From positions 2,464,037-2,528,036 of the forward strand of contig OY282431.1 of assembly GCA_958296035.1 (NCBI GenBank): a DNA stretch of 64,000 bases, written 5' to 3'. This DNA is from Paracoccaceae bacterium. GTDB taxonomy: Bacteria; Pseudomonadota; Alphaproteobacteria; Rhodobacterales; Rhodobacteraceae. Numbering within the stretch: position 1 is the first letter of the stretch; each line of letters starts with the position of its first letter. Of the stretch, positions 26,640-35,712 are shown piece by piece. The translations under genes were made by a program, and so were the position numbers. A model generated the notes under the pieces. The model had not been told where the DNA came from, did no database searches, and saw nothing but the letters and a program-made list of their open reading frames with translations.

Positions 26640-28136
26640 TCAGCTCGAATCGCTCCTGGCCCACGAAAAGTTCTGGTGACTGGCGGGATCAGGAGAGTGC
26701 TCTGCGGTTGCAATCCTGCGGATATCTGAATGCATGACACTGTCCAGCGGCTGTACTGCATCGACATGCCCGCCAAGGCTTTCGTAGTCGGAATGTCTGA
26801 GTGTGAATTCAATCGGGGCCACCAAGGCCGGCGTCGGTACGTAACCAAACGAATTGGCAGGCATGTCCAGAACGTCAACCATGAGCGTAATGCCGCCACC
26901 CGGCCAAATGTATGTCTGGGCTCCTCCGCAGCTGACATAGGTCAGTGCTCTCCGTACAGAATGCGTCAGCCTGACCGGGTTGTCAGTGACCCCGGCGCGC
27001 AAGGATCCTCCAGCGCCCGCCATAAAGAGAACCGAACAGGTTGAAGGCTCGCAATTTTCGGCGATGCGTTTGGCACTCTCGAGGAGTGGAGTTGAGATTT
27101 CTGCCGGTTTTGGCAGCAAGTCATCATCAAGCACAAAGTAGGCCCACTGCTCCCCGGTGGTCGACACCATCAGGAGACGCAAACCTGCCCAGGCATACCG
27201 CCTGTCGATACGCTTTACTATGTCCAGCGGGTCTTTGACGTTGGTACCGCCCCAACCCGTCCCCGGTTCGGCAACCTGGAAATAGCGGCCCGGTGTCGAC
27301 CGGCGACCCGAAACGCGAATTCCTGCCAGCGGCATGCCTAGCTGCTTTCCTGCCTCATGTTCCGTCAGCACGCCGGTGATATGATCGTCTACAACAATGA
27401 CTTCGTCGACATGGGGTTGCCACTGACGAGCAAACATGCCGATTGCTGCAGAGCCACAGCCAACCCGCATCAGTCTTTCCCTCTCTCCGTCGATAATCGG
27501 CGGTTGGCCTGCCTGTATAACCAGGTCGGCACCCTCGTCGATTTGCAGCTCCACTGCCTCACCGTTGCACAGATCAAGAAGCGTGTCGCAGGTTACGCGT
27601 CCCTCTTTCTTTGAGCCACCGGTCAAGTGATCCACACCGCCGAGGGACAACATCTTCGAACCATATTCACTGGTGGTGACATGGCCCACTGACTCGCCCT
27701 GGGCACAGATCTGGGCGCGTTCTGCCCCCACGTGACGATCAGTGTCTATCTTTACCTTGGCACCGCAGTAACTAAAGATGCCCTCGGTGACTACCGTCAC
27801 CATGTCTACACCTTCAACTTCCTGACTGACTATGAACGGCGCCGGTTTGTAATCGGGATAGGTGGTTCCGGCCCCGATTGCTGTAACGAAGGGACGTTCC
27901 CTGCCCACAATCCTGCCGTCCCAATCCGGATCTTCGCCAACCGGAAGAAACGGAACAGCCTGTCCGCCCTTGTTGCCTACAGCCTCGATCACCGTCAGCG
28001 GATCAAGCCGAACCAATTTGCCGTCTTGATTGGCGTATCGATCACATGCCCCGGACCGCCCCTCGGCAATATAGCACATGACGGGACATGCATCGCATCT
28101 GATCTTCGGTGGCCTGGTTCTTTTCCTAACGGTCAT
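26640..28136 (-). CDS. hnr: 6-hydroxynicotinate reductase-like iron-sulfur protein
   Basis: The family reduces 6-hydroxynicotinate to 1,4,5,6-tetrahydro-6-oxonicotinate with ferredoxin electrons in the Eubacterium barkeri pathway. The 498-residue protein opens with a cysteine cluster, RCDACPVMCYIAEG then GACDRYAN (Cys14, Cys17, Cys21, Cys31), typical of an iron-sulfur centre. Other segments are LVRLDPLTVIEA, FIVSQEVEGVDMVTVVTEG, YCGAKVKIDTDRHVGAERA, VTTSEYGSKMLSLGGVDHLT and TPGRYFQVAEPGTGWGGTNV. The ATG at 28136 follows AGGAA at 8 bases and overlaps the hydroxylase stop by 11 bases. The product would be the substrate of the enamidase at 18.2 kb. Electrons could come from NADPH through Fpr (4321-5154), whose promoter shares an operator with this operon. 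Activity on a related azaarene is possible. Confidence 0.85.
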   Translation of the reverse strand: MTVRKRTRPPKIRCDACPVMCYIAEGRSGACDRYANQDGKLVRLDPLTVIEAVGNKGGQAVPFLPVGEDPDWDGRIVGRERPFVTAIGAGTTYPDYKPAPFIVSQEVEGVDMVTVVTEGIFSYCGAKVKIDTDRHVGAERAQICAQGESVGHVTTSEYGSKMLSLGGVDHLTGGSKKEGRVTCDTLLDLCNGEAVELQIDEGADLVIQAGQPPIIDGERERLMRVGCGSAAIGMFARQWQPHVDEVIVVDDHITGVLTEHEAGKQLGMPLAGIRVSGRRSTPGRYFQVAEPGTGWGGTNVKDPLDIVKRIDRRYAWAGLRLLMVSTTGEQWAYFVLDDDLLPKPAEISTPLLESAKRIAENCEPSTCSVLFMAGAGGSLRAGVTDNPVRLTHSVRRALTYVSCGGAQTYIWPGGGITLMVDVLDMPANSFGYVPTPALVAPIEFTLRHSDYESLGGHVDAVQPLDSVMHSDIRRIATAEHSPDPASHQNFSWARSDSS

Positions 28137-30882
28137 CTGCACTGTTCCTGATAGCCGCCATTATTCGGGCAGGAGTGGCAGGCAATTGCCGGATTCGGAC
28201 GCCGCAGGCGTGGTGAATGGCGTTTAGAATGGCTGGTGCCGTCGGGATCAGTACGTGCTCTCCCAACCCTTTGGCTCCCAGTGGTCCGTGGGCATCGGGC
28301 TCTTCGACAATTATGGTCTCGACTGGCGGCATGTCACCGATTGTCGGGATAAGATAATCGTGGAGGTTATCTGTCACGCCGGGAACGAAATCTTCCATCA
28401 AGGCCATTCCCAGACCCTGCGCAATGCCGCCGTGAATCTGCCCTTCGACCAGCGTCGGGTTGATGGCCTTCCCAACATCATGGGCAGCAACAAAGCGCAC
28501 AGCTGAAACCGTCCCAAGACTTGTATCTACATCGACTGTGGCAATCTGCGCCGCGTAACCAAACTGTGCGTATGGTTCTCCCTGCCCGTTTTCGTCCAGG
28601 TTCGTAGTCGGGGGACTGTAGGTCTCACAGGCAACAAAAACATATCCTGACTCATTTGCGGACACTGTAGCCAGGTCCAGCCGGCGCCTGTCACCTGAGT
28701 CCTTCACCTCAATCCAGTTGCCATCGATCGACAGGCAAGCGTCCTCTCCCGCGTTGAGGGCGCGTGTGATTTGCCGACGAAGCGCAAGCGCACACAATCT
28801 GGCAGCATTGCCGGAAATATAGGTTTGACGCGAGGCAGAGGTTTTTCCAGCATCAGGTGTTTCGTCGGTGTCGGCCCCGACAAGTCGAATATCGGCATTC
28901 TCGATCGCCAGGGCATTGGCAAAGATCTGAGTAATCACCGTATCCGATCCCTGACCGATATCAATGGCGCCCTGATGCAGAACCACCGTACCGTCGGACC
29001 GAATTCCCGCCTTGTATGTTGACGGGTTGGGAAGAGCCGTGTTGCCACATCCATACCAGGCCGCCGCCAATCCGACCCCCCGCCTTGTCGAATCCTGTCG
29101 GCGGACCCGCGCTGCATTGATACTTGCGGCCTCATTTCTGGCAGATGTCCAGTGCTCCCGAACTGCTTGCAGGCAGGCTTTGATACCAACACCTGTTTCA
29201 AAAACCTGGCCACAAACCGTTGGCGCGCCATTGGTCAGGCAATTGCGCAACCTGAACTCAAGTGGATCCATACCAATCTTGTTGGCCAATTCATCGATCG
29301 CTGTTTCCAGTGCAGCAGCCGACTGCGGGACTCCGAATCCGCGGAATGCTCCCGCCGGAACGCGATGCGTATGAACGGCGTGTGAGGTCGCAAGGTAGTC
29401 CTTGACTGCGTAGGGCCCCGAAGCATGAACCGGAACCCGGCTAATGACAGCAGGCCCCCAGGAAGAATAGGCACCGGTATCGAATTTGCCGTTATACTTG
29501 AGCCCCGAAATCTGTCCGTCACGCGTAGCACCCACTCTAAGCGATATTCTTGCGGGGTGCCGTTTGGTTGTCGACCGCATCGACTCGGAACGGGAATAAC
29601 ACAGGCGCACGGTCTTTCCTGTCCTGAGCGCCGCCAGTGCCAGATAGGGCTGAACCGACAAATCCAGTTTCGAACCAAACCCGCCGCCTACAGCGGTTGG
29701 AACAACTCTGATCCGGTCGGTGGACATGGCAAGGATTTCGGAGAGTGAGTCGAGGTCCAAATAGGCGGACTGTGTCCCCGCGTGCACAGACAGCCTGCCA
29801 TTCTCAACTCGGGCAAATCCTGCTTCGGGTTCTATATAGGCGTGCTCCACGAACGATGTCCTAAAGCTGCTGCTTACGGTCGCTGCGGCCGCGGCCAATG
29901 CCCTGTCGGCGTCGCCGGTACGCACCTTCCCGCGACAAAGCGTGTTGCGGGCCCGTGTCTGGTGCAACTGTGGTGCTCGAACCATCAACGCGTGTTCGAT
30001 ATCAGTAACGGCCTGCCGTTTGTGCCAGGTAACTGGAAATTCTTCGCTGTCGAACCACCACATCGTATCGGGCTCGCCAACGACCGCCGCCACCGCTTCA
30101 CCGACAAAGCGGGCTTCACCTTCGGCAAATACCGGCTGATCGACGAATTGCGGAAAAATTCCAAAACTGTTTCTGCCGGGCACATCTTCGGCCGTCAGCA
30201 CACAGGCAATCCCTTCATGGCTGGCCACGAACCTGTCGAGGTCACCAAACCGAAAGGAAGTTCTTGCGTGGGGTGAACGGATGACTTTTACGACCAGCGC
30301 ATTGGCAGGAGCGGCATCATCGCCAAAGACTTCTTCGCCCGTGATCTTCCGCTCGCCGTCGATGCGATTCATACGGACTCCCGGACTGGCCCATTCGGCA
30401 CTGGAAGGAGGCAGGCCTCCGGTCTTCCGGGCATGATGCACAGCGTCAAGAATCTTGCGGTATCCCGTGCAGCGGCACAGGACGCCGCCAAGCGCATCCT
30501 GAATCGAGTCTTCGTCTCTTTCAAGACCGTTTGTGGAAATCGCTGTAGCCGAGACCAGCATGCCGGGCGTACAGATTCCACACTGTGCAGCTCCTCCGAG
30601 ATGGAATGATCTGGCTAACCGCGCGGCATCGCGATTTCGGGCAACCAGTCCAGAGCTTGTTTCCACATGCCGGCCGCTGACCTGAAAGGACAGTGTGAGG
30701 CAGGCACAAACAGGCTTGCCATCCAGTAGCACCGTGCAGGCACCGCAATCGCCAGCATTGCAACCGATCTTGACATCGCGTTGCAAGAGCCGCTCTCGCA
30801 ATGATTCAGAAAGACGCTCGGCGGCCCGCACGCCGGGCGCAACCACGTCCTGTCCGTTAAGTGTAAACCGCAGCTGGTTCAT
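28126..30882 (-). CDS. Molybdenum hydroxylase, fused [2Fe-2S] and molybdopterin subunits (nicotinate/xanthine dehydrogenase type)
   Basis: This 918-residue xanthine-oxidase-family protein joins the small iron-sulfur subunit to the large molybdopterin subunit. Residues 1-160 carry the plant-type cluster CNAGDCGACTVLLDG (Cys41, 46, 49, 61) and the second cluster CGICTPGML and CRCTGYRKI (Cys101, 104, 136, 138). From about residue 170 the Mo domain shows VEHAYIEPEAGFA, PTAVGGGFGSKLDLS, VPAGAFRGFGVPQ, DIGQGSDTV and the active-site glutamate near GPLGAKGLGE. The ATG at 30882 overlaps the FAD-subunit stop (ATGA). Together they would hydroxylate an N-heteroaromatic ring, most simply nicotinate to 6-hydroxynicotinate given the next gene. 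E. barkeri uses separate subunits, so the fusion is notable. No XdhC-like maturation gene is in the window. Confidence 0.88.
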   Translation of the reverse strand: MNQLRFTLNGQDVVAPGVRAAERLSESLRERLLQRDVKIGCNAGDCGACTVLLDGKPVCACLTLSFQVSGRHVETSSGLVARNRDAARLARSFHLGGAAQCGICTPGMLVSATAISTNGLERDEDSIQDALGGVLCRCTGYRKILDAVHHARKTGGLPPSSAEWASPGVRMNRIDGERKITGEEVFGDDAAPANALVVKVIRSPHARTSFRFGDLDRFVASHEGIACVLTAEDVPGRNSFGIFPQFVDQPVFAEGEARFVGEAVAAVVGEPDTMWWFDSEEFPVTWHKRQAVTDIEHALMVRAPQLHQTRARNTLCRGKVRTGDADRALAAAAATVSSSFRTSFVEHAYIEPEAGFARVENGRLSVHAGTQSAYLDLDSLSEILAMSTDRIRVVPTAVGGGFGSKLDLSVQPYLALAALRTGKTVRLCYSRSESMRSTTKRHPARISLRVGATRDGQISGLKYNGKFDTGAYSSWGPAVISRVPVHASGPYAVKDYLATSHAVHTHRVPAGAFRGFGVPQSAAALETAIDELANKIGMDPLEFRLRNCLTNGAPTVCGQVFETGVGIKACLQAVREHWTSARNEAASINAARVRRQDSTRRGVGLAAAWYGCGNTALPNPSTYKAGIRSDGTVVLHQGAIDIGQGSDTVITQIFANALAIENADIRLVGADTDETPDAGKTSASRQTYISGNAARLCALALRRQITRALNAGEDACLSIDGNWIEVKDSGDRRRLDLATVSANESGYVFVACETYSPPTTNLDENGQGEPYAQFGYAAQIATVDVDTSLGTVSAVRFVAAHDVGKAINPTLVEGQIHGGIAQGLGMALMEDFVPGVTDNLHDYLIPTIGDMPPVETIIVEEPDAHGPLGAKGLGEHVLIPTAPAILNAIHHACGVRIRQLPATPARIMAAIRNSADDR

Positions 30883-31775
30883 TCTGCCCGCATCAACCGC
30901 TGGTGCCCAGGTCCATCGAGAACCCTGTCTGCAGCTTTCAGGACTGCCTGTCGACACAATTCCGCCGCCGCGTGCAAGCGATAGCCTGCCGGTCCGCGCA
31001 CATCATCGATCGGTGAAAGGCAGTTCATATGCCGTGTGCTAACCTTCAGGGTTGTGGCAAGAGATTCTGCCGGCAATCCCAGCAGCCCTGCCTCCAGACC
31101 TTCCATTCTCTTTGCAACAGGCGAGCACGCACCGACTGCAATTCTGGCGTCATTAATCAATCCAGCCCGATCGATCCCGATGACAGCCGCTGCCATGGCA
31201 ATCGAAATTACCAGGTATTTTCGGCTGCCAAGCTTGACAAAACTGCTTCCATGCCTGTCTGATAAAGCCGGCACGAGTACGGCCGTTACAAGATCTCCAG
31301 GCTGCAGCACTGTCCTTCTCACGCCGGTCAGGAAGTCGCCCAGGGTCACGAGTCTTGCTGTCTCCTGGTTCCTGATTTCCAGCCTCGCATCCAGGGCCAG
31401 CAACGGCGGCACACCGTCTGCAGCGGGAGATGCATTGCAGATGTTGCCTGCAATTGTGCCGGAATTCTGAATCTGGACCGATCCGACTTCACGGGCGGCG
31501 AGTTTCAGGCCGTCGAAATACTCTGGAAAGGGATACTTGAGAATCTCCGACCAGGTTGCGGTCGCACCAATTCGCCACATGCCATCGACGAAGCGGATAT
31601 CTGAAAGTCCGTGGACCCTGGTAATATCGACAAGGCGGCCGACGCTGCTTCCCTGTCGAAGGGCGGGCAGGAAGTCCGTACAGCCGGCCACAATCCTGTA
31701 GTCGCCATTCAACTGCGAAGTCGCATCTGCGAGTGTGGATGGGCAAATGTATTTCAACTGCAATACCCGGGTCAA
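30879..31775 (-). CDS. Molybdenum hydroxylase FAD-binding subunit
   Basis: This is the medium FAD subunit of the xanthine-oxidase family (CoxM/NdhF type), about 298 residues. It carries the FAD-binding motifs RIVAGCTDFLPALRQG and NSGTIAGNICNASPAADG, then VPPLLALDARLEIRN and VKLGSRKYLVISIAMAAAVI. Its likely role is to pass electrons from the iron-sulfur clusters to NAD or another acceptor. The start is uncertain: TTG codons at 31775, 31763 and 31757 are candidates and no ATG precedes the conserved region. The first overlaps the operator palindrome, so one of the later two may be real. It heads the operon FAD subunit - fused FeS/Mo subunit - reductase - UPF0280. Confidence 0.87.
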   Translation of the reverse strand: MTRVLQLKYICPSTLADATSQLNGDYRIVAGCTDFLPALRQGSSVGRLVDITRVHGLSDIRFVDGMWRIGATATWSEILKYPFPEYFDGLKLAAREVGSVQIQNSGTIAGNICNASPAADGVPPLLALDARLEIRNQETARLVTLGDFLTGVRRTVLQPGDLVTAVLVPALSDRHGSSFVKLGSRKYLVISIAMAAAVIGIDRAGLINDARIAVGACSPVAKRMEGLEAGLLGLPAESLATTLKVSTRHMNCLSPIDDVRGPAGYRLHAAAELCRQAVLKAADRVLDGPGHQRLMRAE

Positions 31776-31816
31776 TTGTTAGTGTACTAATAATTGGCGT
31801 GACCATTGACTGTCAA
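31773..31816 (-). promoter_or_regulatory. Promoter and palindromic operator of the hydroxylase/reductase operon
   Basis: On the minus strand TTGACA (31811-31816) is followed after 17 bases by TTATTA (31788-31793), a near-consensus -35/-10 pair. The -10 box lies in a 24-bp palindrome (31773-31796) with arms CAATTGTTAGT and ACTAATAATTG around GT; 10 of 11 arm positions pair. The inner 12-mer is identical to the one before fpr. A repressor bound here would cover the -10 and start site. The transcript would have a very short leader, fitting a TTG start close by. Confidence 0.7.
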
Positions 31817-32789
31817 TTCCTACTTCGCGGGAATCAATCCGGAGAGCCTGGACTTCCACTTCAGTCTACAGGATTCTGGACGGTCAAGTGCAGGTGCTTC
31901 GGTAGTTCCAGGATAAGATGCGGGACGAACCAAAGCGATTTAACAGCAAGGGCGAAGCCATCCATGTGGAACACCTGCAGGGAGTTGAGCCAGTAGATTT
32001 CAACCAATGACCATCGGCTGTTGACCGAGATGCTGTTATTCGAGCGAGAATTCGCCCTGCGGCATTTTGGTAAGCCTCAGGCCATCAATACTGGCAGTTC
32101 ATACGGTATTGTTCTTGTTGCAGAATAGTTCACCAACACCATCTCGACCGACAGTTTGTTGTCGACACAACAGCATCGGTGCCATGGCCGCATTGGCTAC
32201 CCAAATCAGCGGGGTCTTGAGTTCGATTCAATATTCCGATGTCTTTCTCTGGCCACGATTTTGCGCGAACTGGGAATGGCGAGAATTGCGTTCACGCTTC
32301 GCGTAACGCTATCGTTCTTTCCCAGTCCTTGGCCAATTGCTGAGATCTACCCAGCCAGGCAAGACTCCGCTTCACCACACAGGTGCTCGACGACCACGAA
32401 ACCGGTGACACCCGGCAGAGGTTTCACAACTTCTATGGTCGGACAGCCACGGAATTTCGCGCCGTCCTGGAGCGTCTCGACCGAGGCCGCTTGAGCGGCA
32501 AAGAGATGTTCAAGCAAACGCCAACTCCAACCAGCCATGGCAATGACATCAGCGGCGACATAGAGTTCCAAATCCAACACCTCCGTAAACTGGGCAGTCA
32601 TTCGGTGTCGGTAAACCTGTCACCGGATGTGTATATCCTAAACAGAAAGAATTCGGTTGCTCAGTTGACCGCTCTGCCTTGCATTCCTATCTCTCAACTA
32701 TGTCGGGGGAACGACACCATAGATGGCTTCCTGTTAATTCGGGCGCCCTATTCGGGATGCAGTGCAAGGTACGAAGGAGAACTTAGGCA
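31797..32789. other. One-kilobase gap with transposase-like relic
   Basis: No intact gene was found. Around 32292-32342 on the minus strand QQLAKDWERTIALREA resembles the C-terminal RLVKDWExTIASxxAW segment of IS5-type transposases and ends in a stop. The promoter of the hydroxylase operon occupies the first bases. The remainder shows only short unassigned frames. Confidence 0.4.
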
Positions 32790-33119
32790 GTGTCGGAAAC
32801 AGCTGCACATCGTCGCGCAAAGAAGCGCGCCGCTGGACCCGGAGGCAGAACCGAGGTTCCATTGCGCGGCAAACAGCGCCTTGATGCACTAACAAGAGGT
32901 GGTGGGCGAGCTACGGAAGTTGAGCGTAGTGGTTCGTCGACGCGGCTAAGAACTGCTGCCCATAGGTTGAAAAAGAGTGGAGCGCCGCGAAGAGTTCTGC
33001 AGGTCCCGCAGAAGGATATGGGTAGCGCAGTCAAGGCTATGCGAAAGGCCGGAATCGGTGGAACCGTAAAGAATATGAGCGGCACAAGACACCGGCGTGT
33101 CCGTCCGCCAAGAAAGTAG
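32790..33119 (+). CDS. Small basic hypothetical protein
   Basis: This 109-residue, strongly basic protein has no membrane segment. It reads as conserved blocks: VPLRGKQRLDALT, GRATEVERSGSSTRLRTAA, RLKKSGAPRRVLQVPQKDM and AMRKAGIGGTVKNMSGT. I recall similar proteins annotated only as hypothetical in diverse bacteria. The repeated helix-like pattern and charge suggest nucleic-acid binding, which is inference. The GTG start is preceded by AAGGAG at about 10 bases. No functional neighbour is apparent; it lies next to decayed DNA. Confidence 0.6.
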   Translation: MSETAAHRRAKKRAAGPGGRTEVPLRGKQRLDALTRGGGRATEVERSGSSTRLRTAAHRLKKSGAPRRVLQVPQKDMGSAVKAMRKAGIGGTVKNMSGTRHRRVRPPRK

Positions 33120-33858
33120 TCCTTCAGGCTAGACTGGCTGCTAGGCCGTGACGTCGTTGGTAGTCCATCTTTCTGTCACTATACCGTTCATATCAGGTAT
33201 AAAAGGTGAATATTGGTACCAAGTAGTAAGATAACCGAATACTTATTGGGTTACAGGATGTCGCTGGAAAGAGCAGGTCAGGCCATCAGAAGAGGTGTTT
33301 GACGTTCCCGATGTGATGAGATTGACACAGGACAAATTGCCCTTTGACTTACCAGTTTGCCCGCTTGCACGTTGTCGGCGCAAAGCGGGACAAATTGTCC
33401 CACACCGTAATGGATTAATCTGAGAATCTACTTGGGAAACAACAGCCCGGCTCAGACCGGTAGGCTCAGGCGACCTGATACGTGTCTATTACTGGTCGTG
33501 GCAAGGCCGATGGAAAGATGTCGGCGACATGGGCGGCCTCGTGCTCCCGCTTGACGAAGCCCTTGATGAAATCGCCAATACCGACATCTTCTGGACGTGG
33601 ACCTGAGCGAGAAAATGTACGAAGTCGAGCTAAGGCTCAAGGTTTGCTTCGATGCTGCAACTAGGCGCATAATCTGTCCAAATCCGTATCCGAAGAGATT
33701 CCAGTATCGATAGAGATCGACCGTGTCAGTACCCTTCAGAGCGCCCAGATGATGGTGGAACAGCTTCACGAGAGTCCGAAGTTGAACTAACCCCTGTTAT
33801 CGGACCAGACCCGTCCCAACGAATTGGTGCACTACAAACACGTTGTGCAGAAAGAGCG
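33120..33858. other. Gap with palindromes and a protein remnant
   Basis: A plus-strand frame ending at 33606 reads GDLIRVYYWSWQGRWKDVGD and GGLVLPLDEALDEIANTDIF before its stop. It has no start codon and looks like the tail of a lost gene. Two related sites, GGACAAATTGCCC at 33330 and the perfect palindrome GGGACAA-A-TTGTCCC at 33387-33401, lie 58 bases apart and could be regulatory. Confidence 0.4.
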
Positions 33859-35712
33859 ATGATGAAACAACCAAACTCGGGAGCAGACGGGCCGCAGCAA
33901 CGCGCGATGATGGTCACCGGCGATGAATTCGCGGCCATTGATGTCGAAGCCCCGATTCGCGACAACAATAAAGTAGATAGCTGGAGCCTAGGCGAACTGT
34001 ATATGGCAGCCGCCTGCGAGCAGGACGAAGGAGATAACGCGACTGCCGCCCGTGTTTTTGGACTGCTCTCCGCCATCCTGAAAATTCCACACGGTGCCGA
34101 AGACAGGTCGGATCCCTACGTCTCTCTATTCTTCAGTTCTGATCTACGAACGATGATCCCTGCCGAACTCCGGGACGATCAATCCGCCGTCCTTGCCAAG
34201 CTCATTCCCAGCCTTAAGAATCCCGGCCTCCGCGCACGACTGGCAGACATCATCTGGTTCAAGAATAAAGTGCTCGCGGACATGGCGCACACTTCCATCG
34301 ACTCCTACTGCAAAGCCCTCCAACTTGTTCTCGCCGGCAAGGCGACAATCTACGACGAGAAATGGACCGCAAGCGGCACTTTCGGCTGCCACATGCTGGG
34401 ACGTGCGTGTAAGATCGCCCGCGCGACCGGATGGAAAGACCCTGTAGCCTCACGACTGAAAGCCCTGGTTTACGCTGTCATCACGGATGCCGTTACTCGC
34501 CAGGACCACAGCGACTTTTTCAGATCCGCCGATGTTGCGCTGCATTTCGCCATCGACGCTATCAAATTCTCCGAGATCGCCGCCAACGCCGAGGCCTTCG
34601 CAGTATCGAGGAACGTCGACCCACATGGGTCCCACGACCTGTGGAACCTTGCCGCTCGCGCTCACAAAGCCTTGGGCAACCAACAGGACCGCAATCGCTG
34701 CCTGGAAAGTGCTGCCGAAACCCACATTGCAATCGCTGACGCTCACGGGGGCGTGGGGTTTATCGCCGCCAGAACCATCGTGGACGCAATCCAGGAGCTC
34801 CGGCATGTTCCGCACACCGAGGAGAGGCGACATGAGCTCAAGAAGAAGCTTCGTCACGCGCAGGCCCCTGTGCCCGACCAGATGATCAGCATATCAACGC
34901 CGCTCGACCTAACCAGGAACGTCAAGCGTACCCGACAATGCATGAGCGGCTTGAGCTTGCCGCAAGCACTCCTGGCGTTTGCACGATTGGTATCTTCTCG
35001 CGATCCCGACGCCTTGCGCGAAGAAGCACGACGCATCGCCAAAGAGTATCCTCTGATGAGCATCATTCACACCACGATGATTGACAAAGACGGGAAGTTC
35101 GTCTCCAAATCTCCGGAAATGCCGGGAGACCGGACAGATTTTGCCATCGCCCGGCACGAGCAACTGCACAGACGTGCCAACGTTTACGGATTGATCGAGC
35201 CTGCCCGACACCTGATCCAGCGGGAGCATTCTCTCCATCAGCACCACCTCCGCCTTATCGTTGAAATGACGCCCTTCGTCCCCGGTGATCGTGTGGGTAT
35301 CGTCACGACGGGCTTTGCGCACTTCTTCAGCGGCGATTTCGTCTCAGCGATCCACATTCTCGCTCCGCAGCTCGAGGACTCCCTTCGCCACATCCTGACG
35401 CAAGCCGGCGTGGAGCCATCCGTCATCAAGAGCGATATGACGCAGGAAAGCCGCACCTTGTCCGCCATGCTTGACAAGGAGCGCACGCCGCTTGAAAAAA
35501 TACTGGACCCGGCCATCGTCTTCGAGATCAAGAATCTGTTCGACTCTCGAGCTGGCCCGGCCCTCAGGCATGAGATCGCGCATGGTAAGTTATCCGAAAA
35601 TGATTGCAACAGCACAGACTCGATCTATGCCTGCTGGTTCATATATCGACTTTGCTGCCTGCAGTTATTTCCTCATTGGGAGGAGGTCACCCAACGACTG
35701 GACCAGCTTTAG
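33859..35712 (+). CDS. DUF4209-type large hypothetical protein
   Basis: This is a 617-residue soluble, mostly helical protein. The C-terminal block ALRHEIAHGKLSENDCNS followed by YACWFIYRLCCLQLF is the RxxxAHG-type motif of DUF4209 and related abortive-infection-like C-terminal domains. The N-terminal 350 residues (SLGELYMAAACEQDEGDN, LAKLIPSLKNPGLRARLADI, NLAARAHKALGNQQDRNRC) look like helical repeats. RHxxxHG-type motifs occur in HEPN-like RNases, but here it reads R-H-E-I-A-H-G, so nuclease function is uncertain. It sits alone between transposase-like relics, as accessory or defence genes often do. No toxin or antitoxin partner is visible. Confidence 0.7.
   Translation: MMKQPNSGADGPQQRAMMVTGDEFAAIDVEAPIRDNNKVDSWSLGELYMAAACEQDEGDNATAARVFGLLSAILKIPHGAEDRSDPYVSLFFSSDLRTMIPAELRDDQSAVLAKLIPSLKNPGLRARLADIIWFKNKVLADMAHTSIDSYCKALQLVLAGKATIYDEKWTASGTFGCHMLGRACKIARATGWKDPVASRLKALVYAVITDAVTRQDHSDFFRSADVALHFAIDAIKFSEIAANAEAFAVSRNVDPHGSHDLWNLAARAHKALGNQQDRNRCLESAAETHIAIADAHGGVGFIAARTIVDAIQELRHVPHTEERRHELKKKLRHAQAPVPDQMISISTPLDLTRNVKRTRQCMSGLSLPQALLAFARLVSSRDPDALREEARRIAKEYPLMSIIHTTMIDKDGKFVSKSPEMPGDRTDFAIARHEQLHRRANVYGLIEPARHLIQREHSLHQHHLRLIVEMTPFVPGDRVGIVTTGFAHFFSGDFVSAIHILAPQLEDSLRHILTQAGVEPSVIKSDMTQESRTLSAMLDKERTPLEKILDPAIVFEIKNLFDSRAGPALRHEIAHGKLSENDCNSTDSIYACWFIYRLCCLQLFPHWEEVTQRLDQL

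Noticed and set aside
32156-32892. Overlapping reading frames of 80-170 codons
   Set aside because: No domain, no good ribosome-binding site and conflicting strands; only a short IS5-like tail is recognisable.
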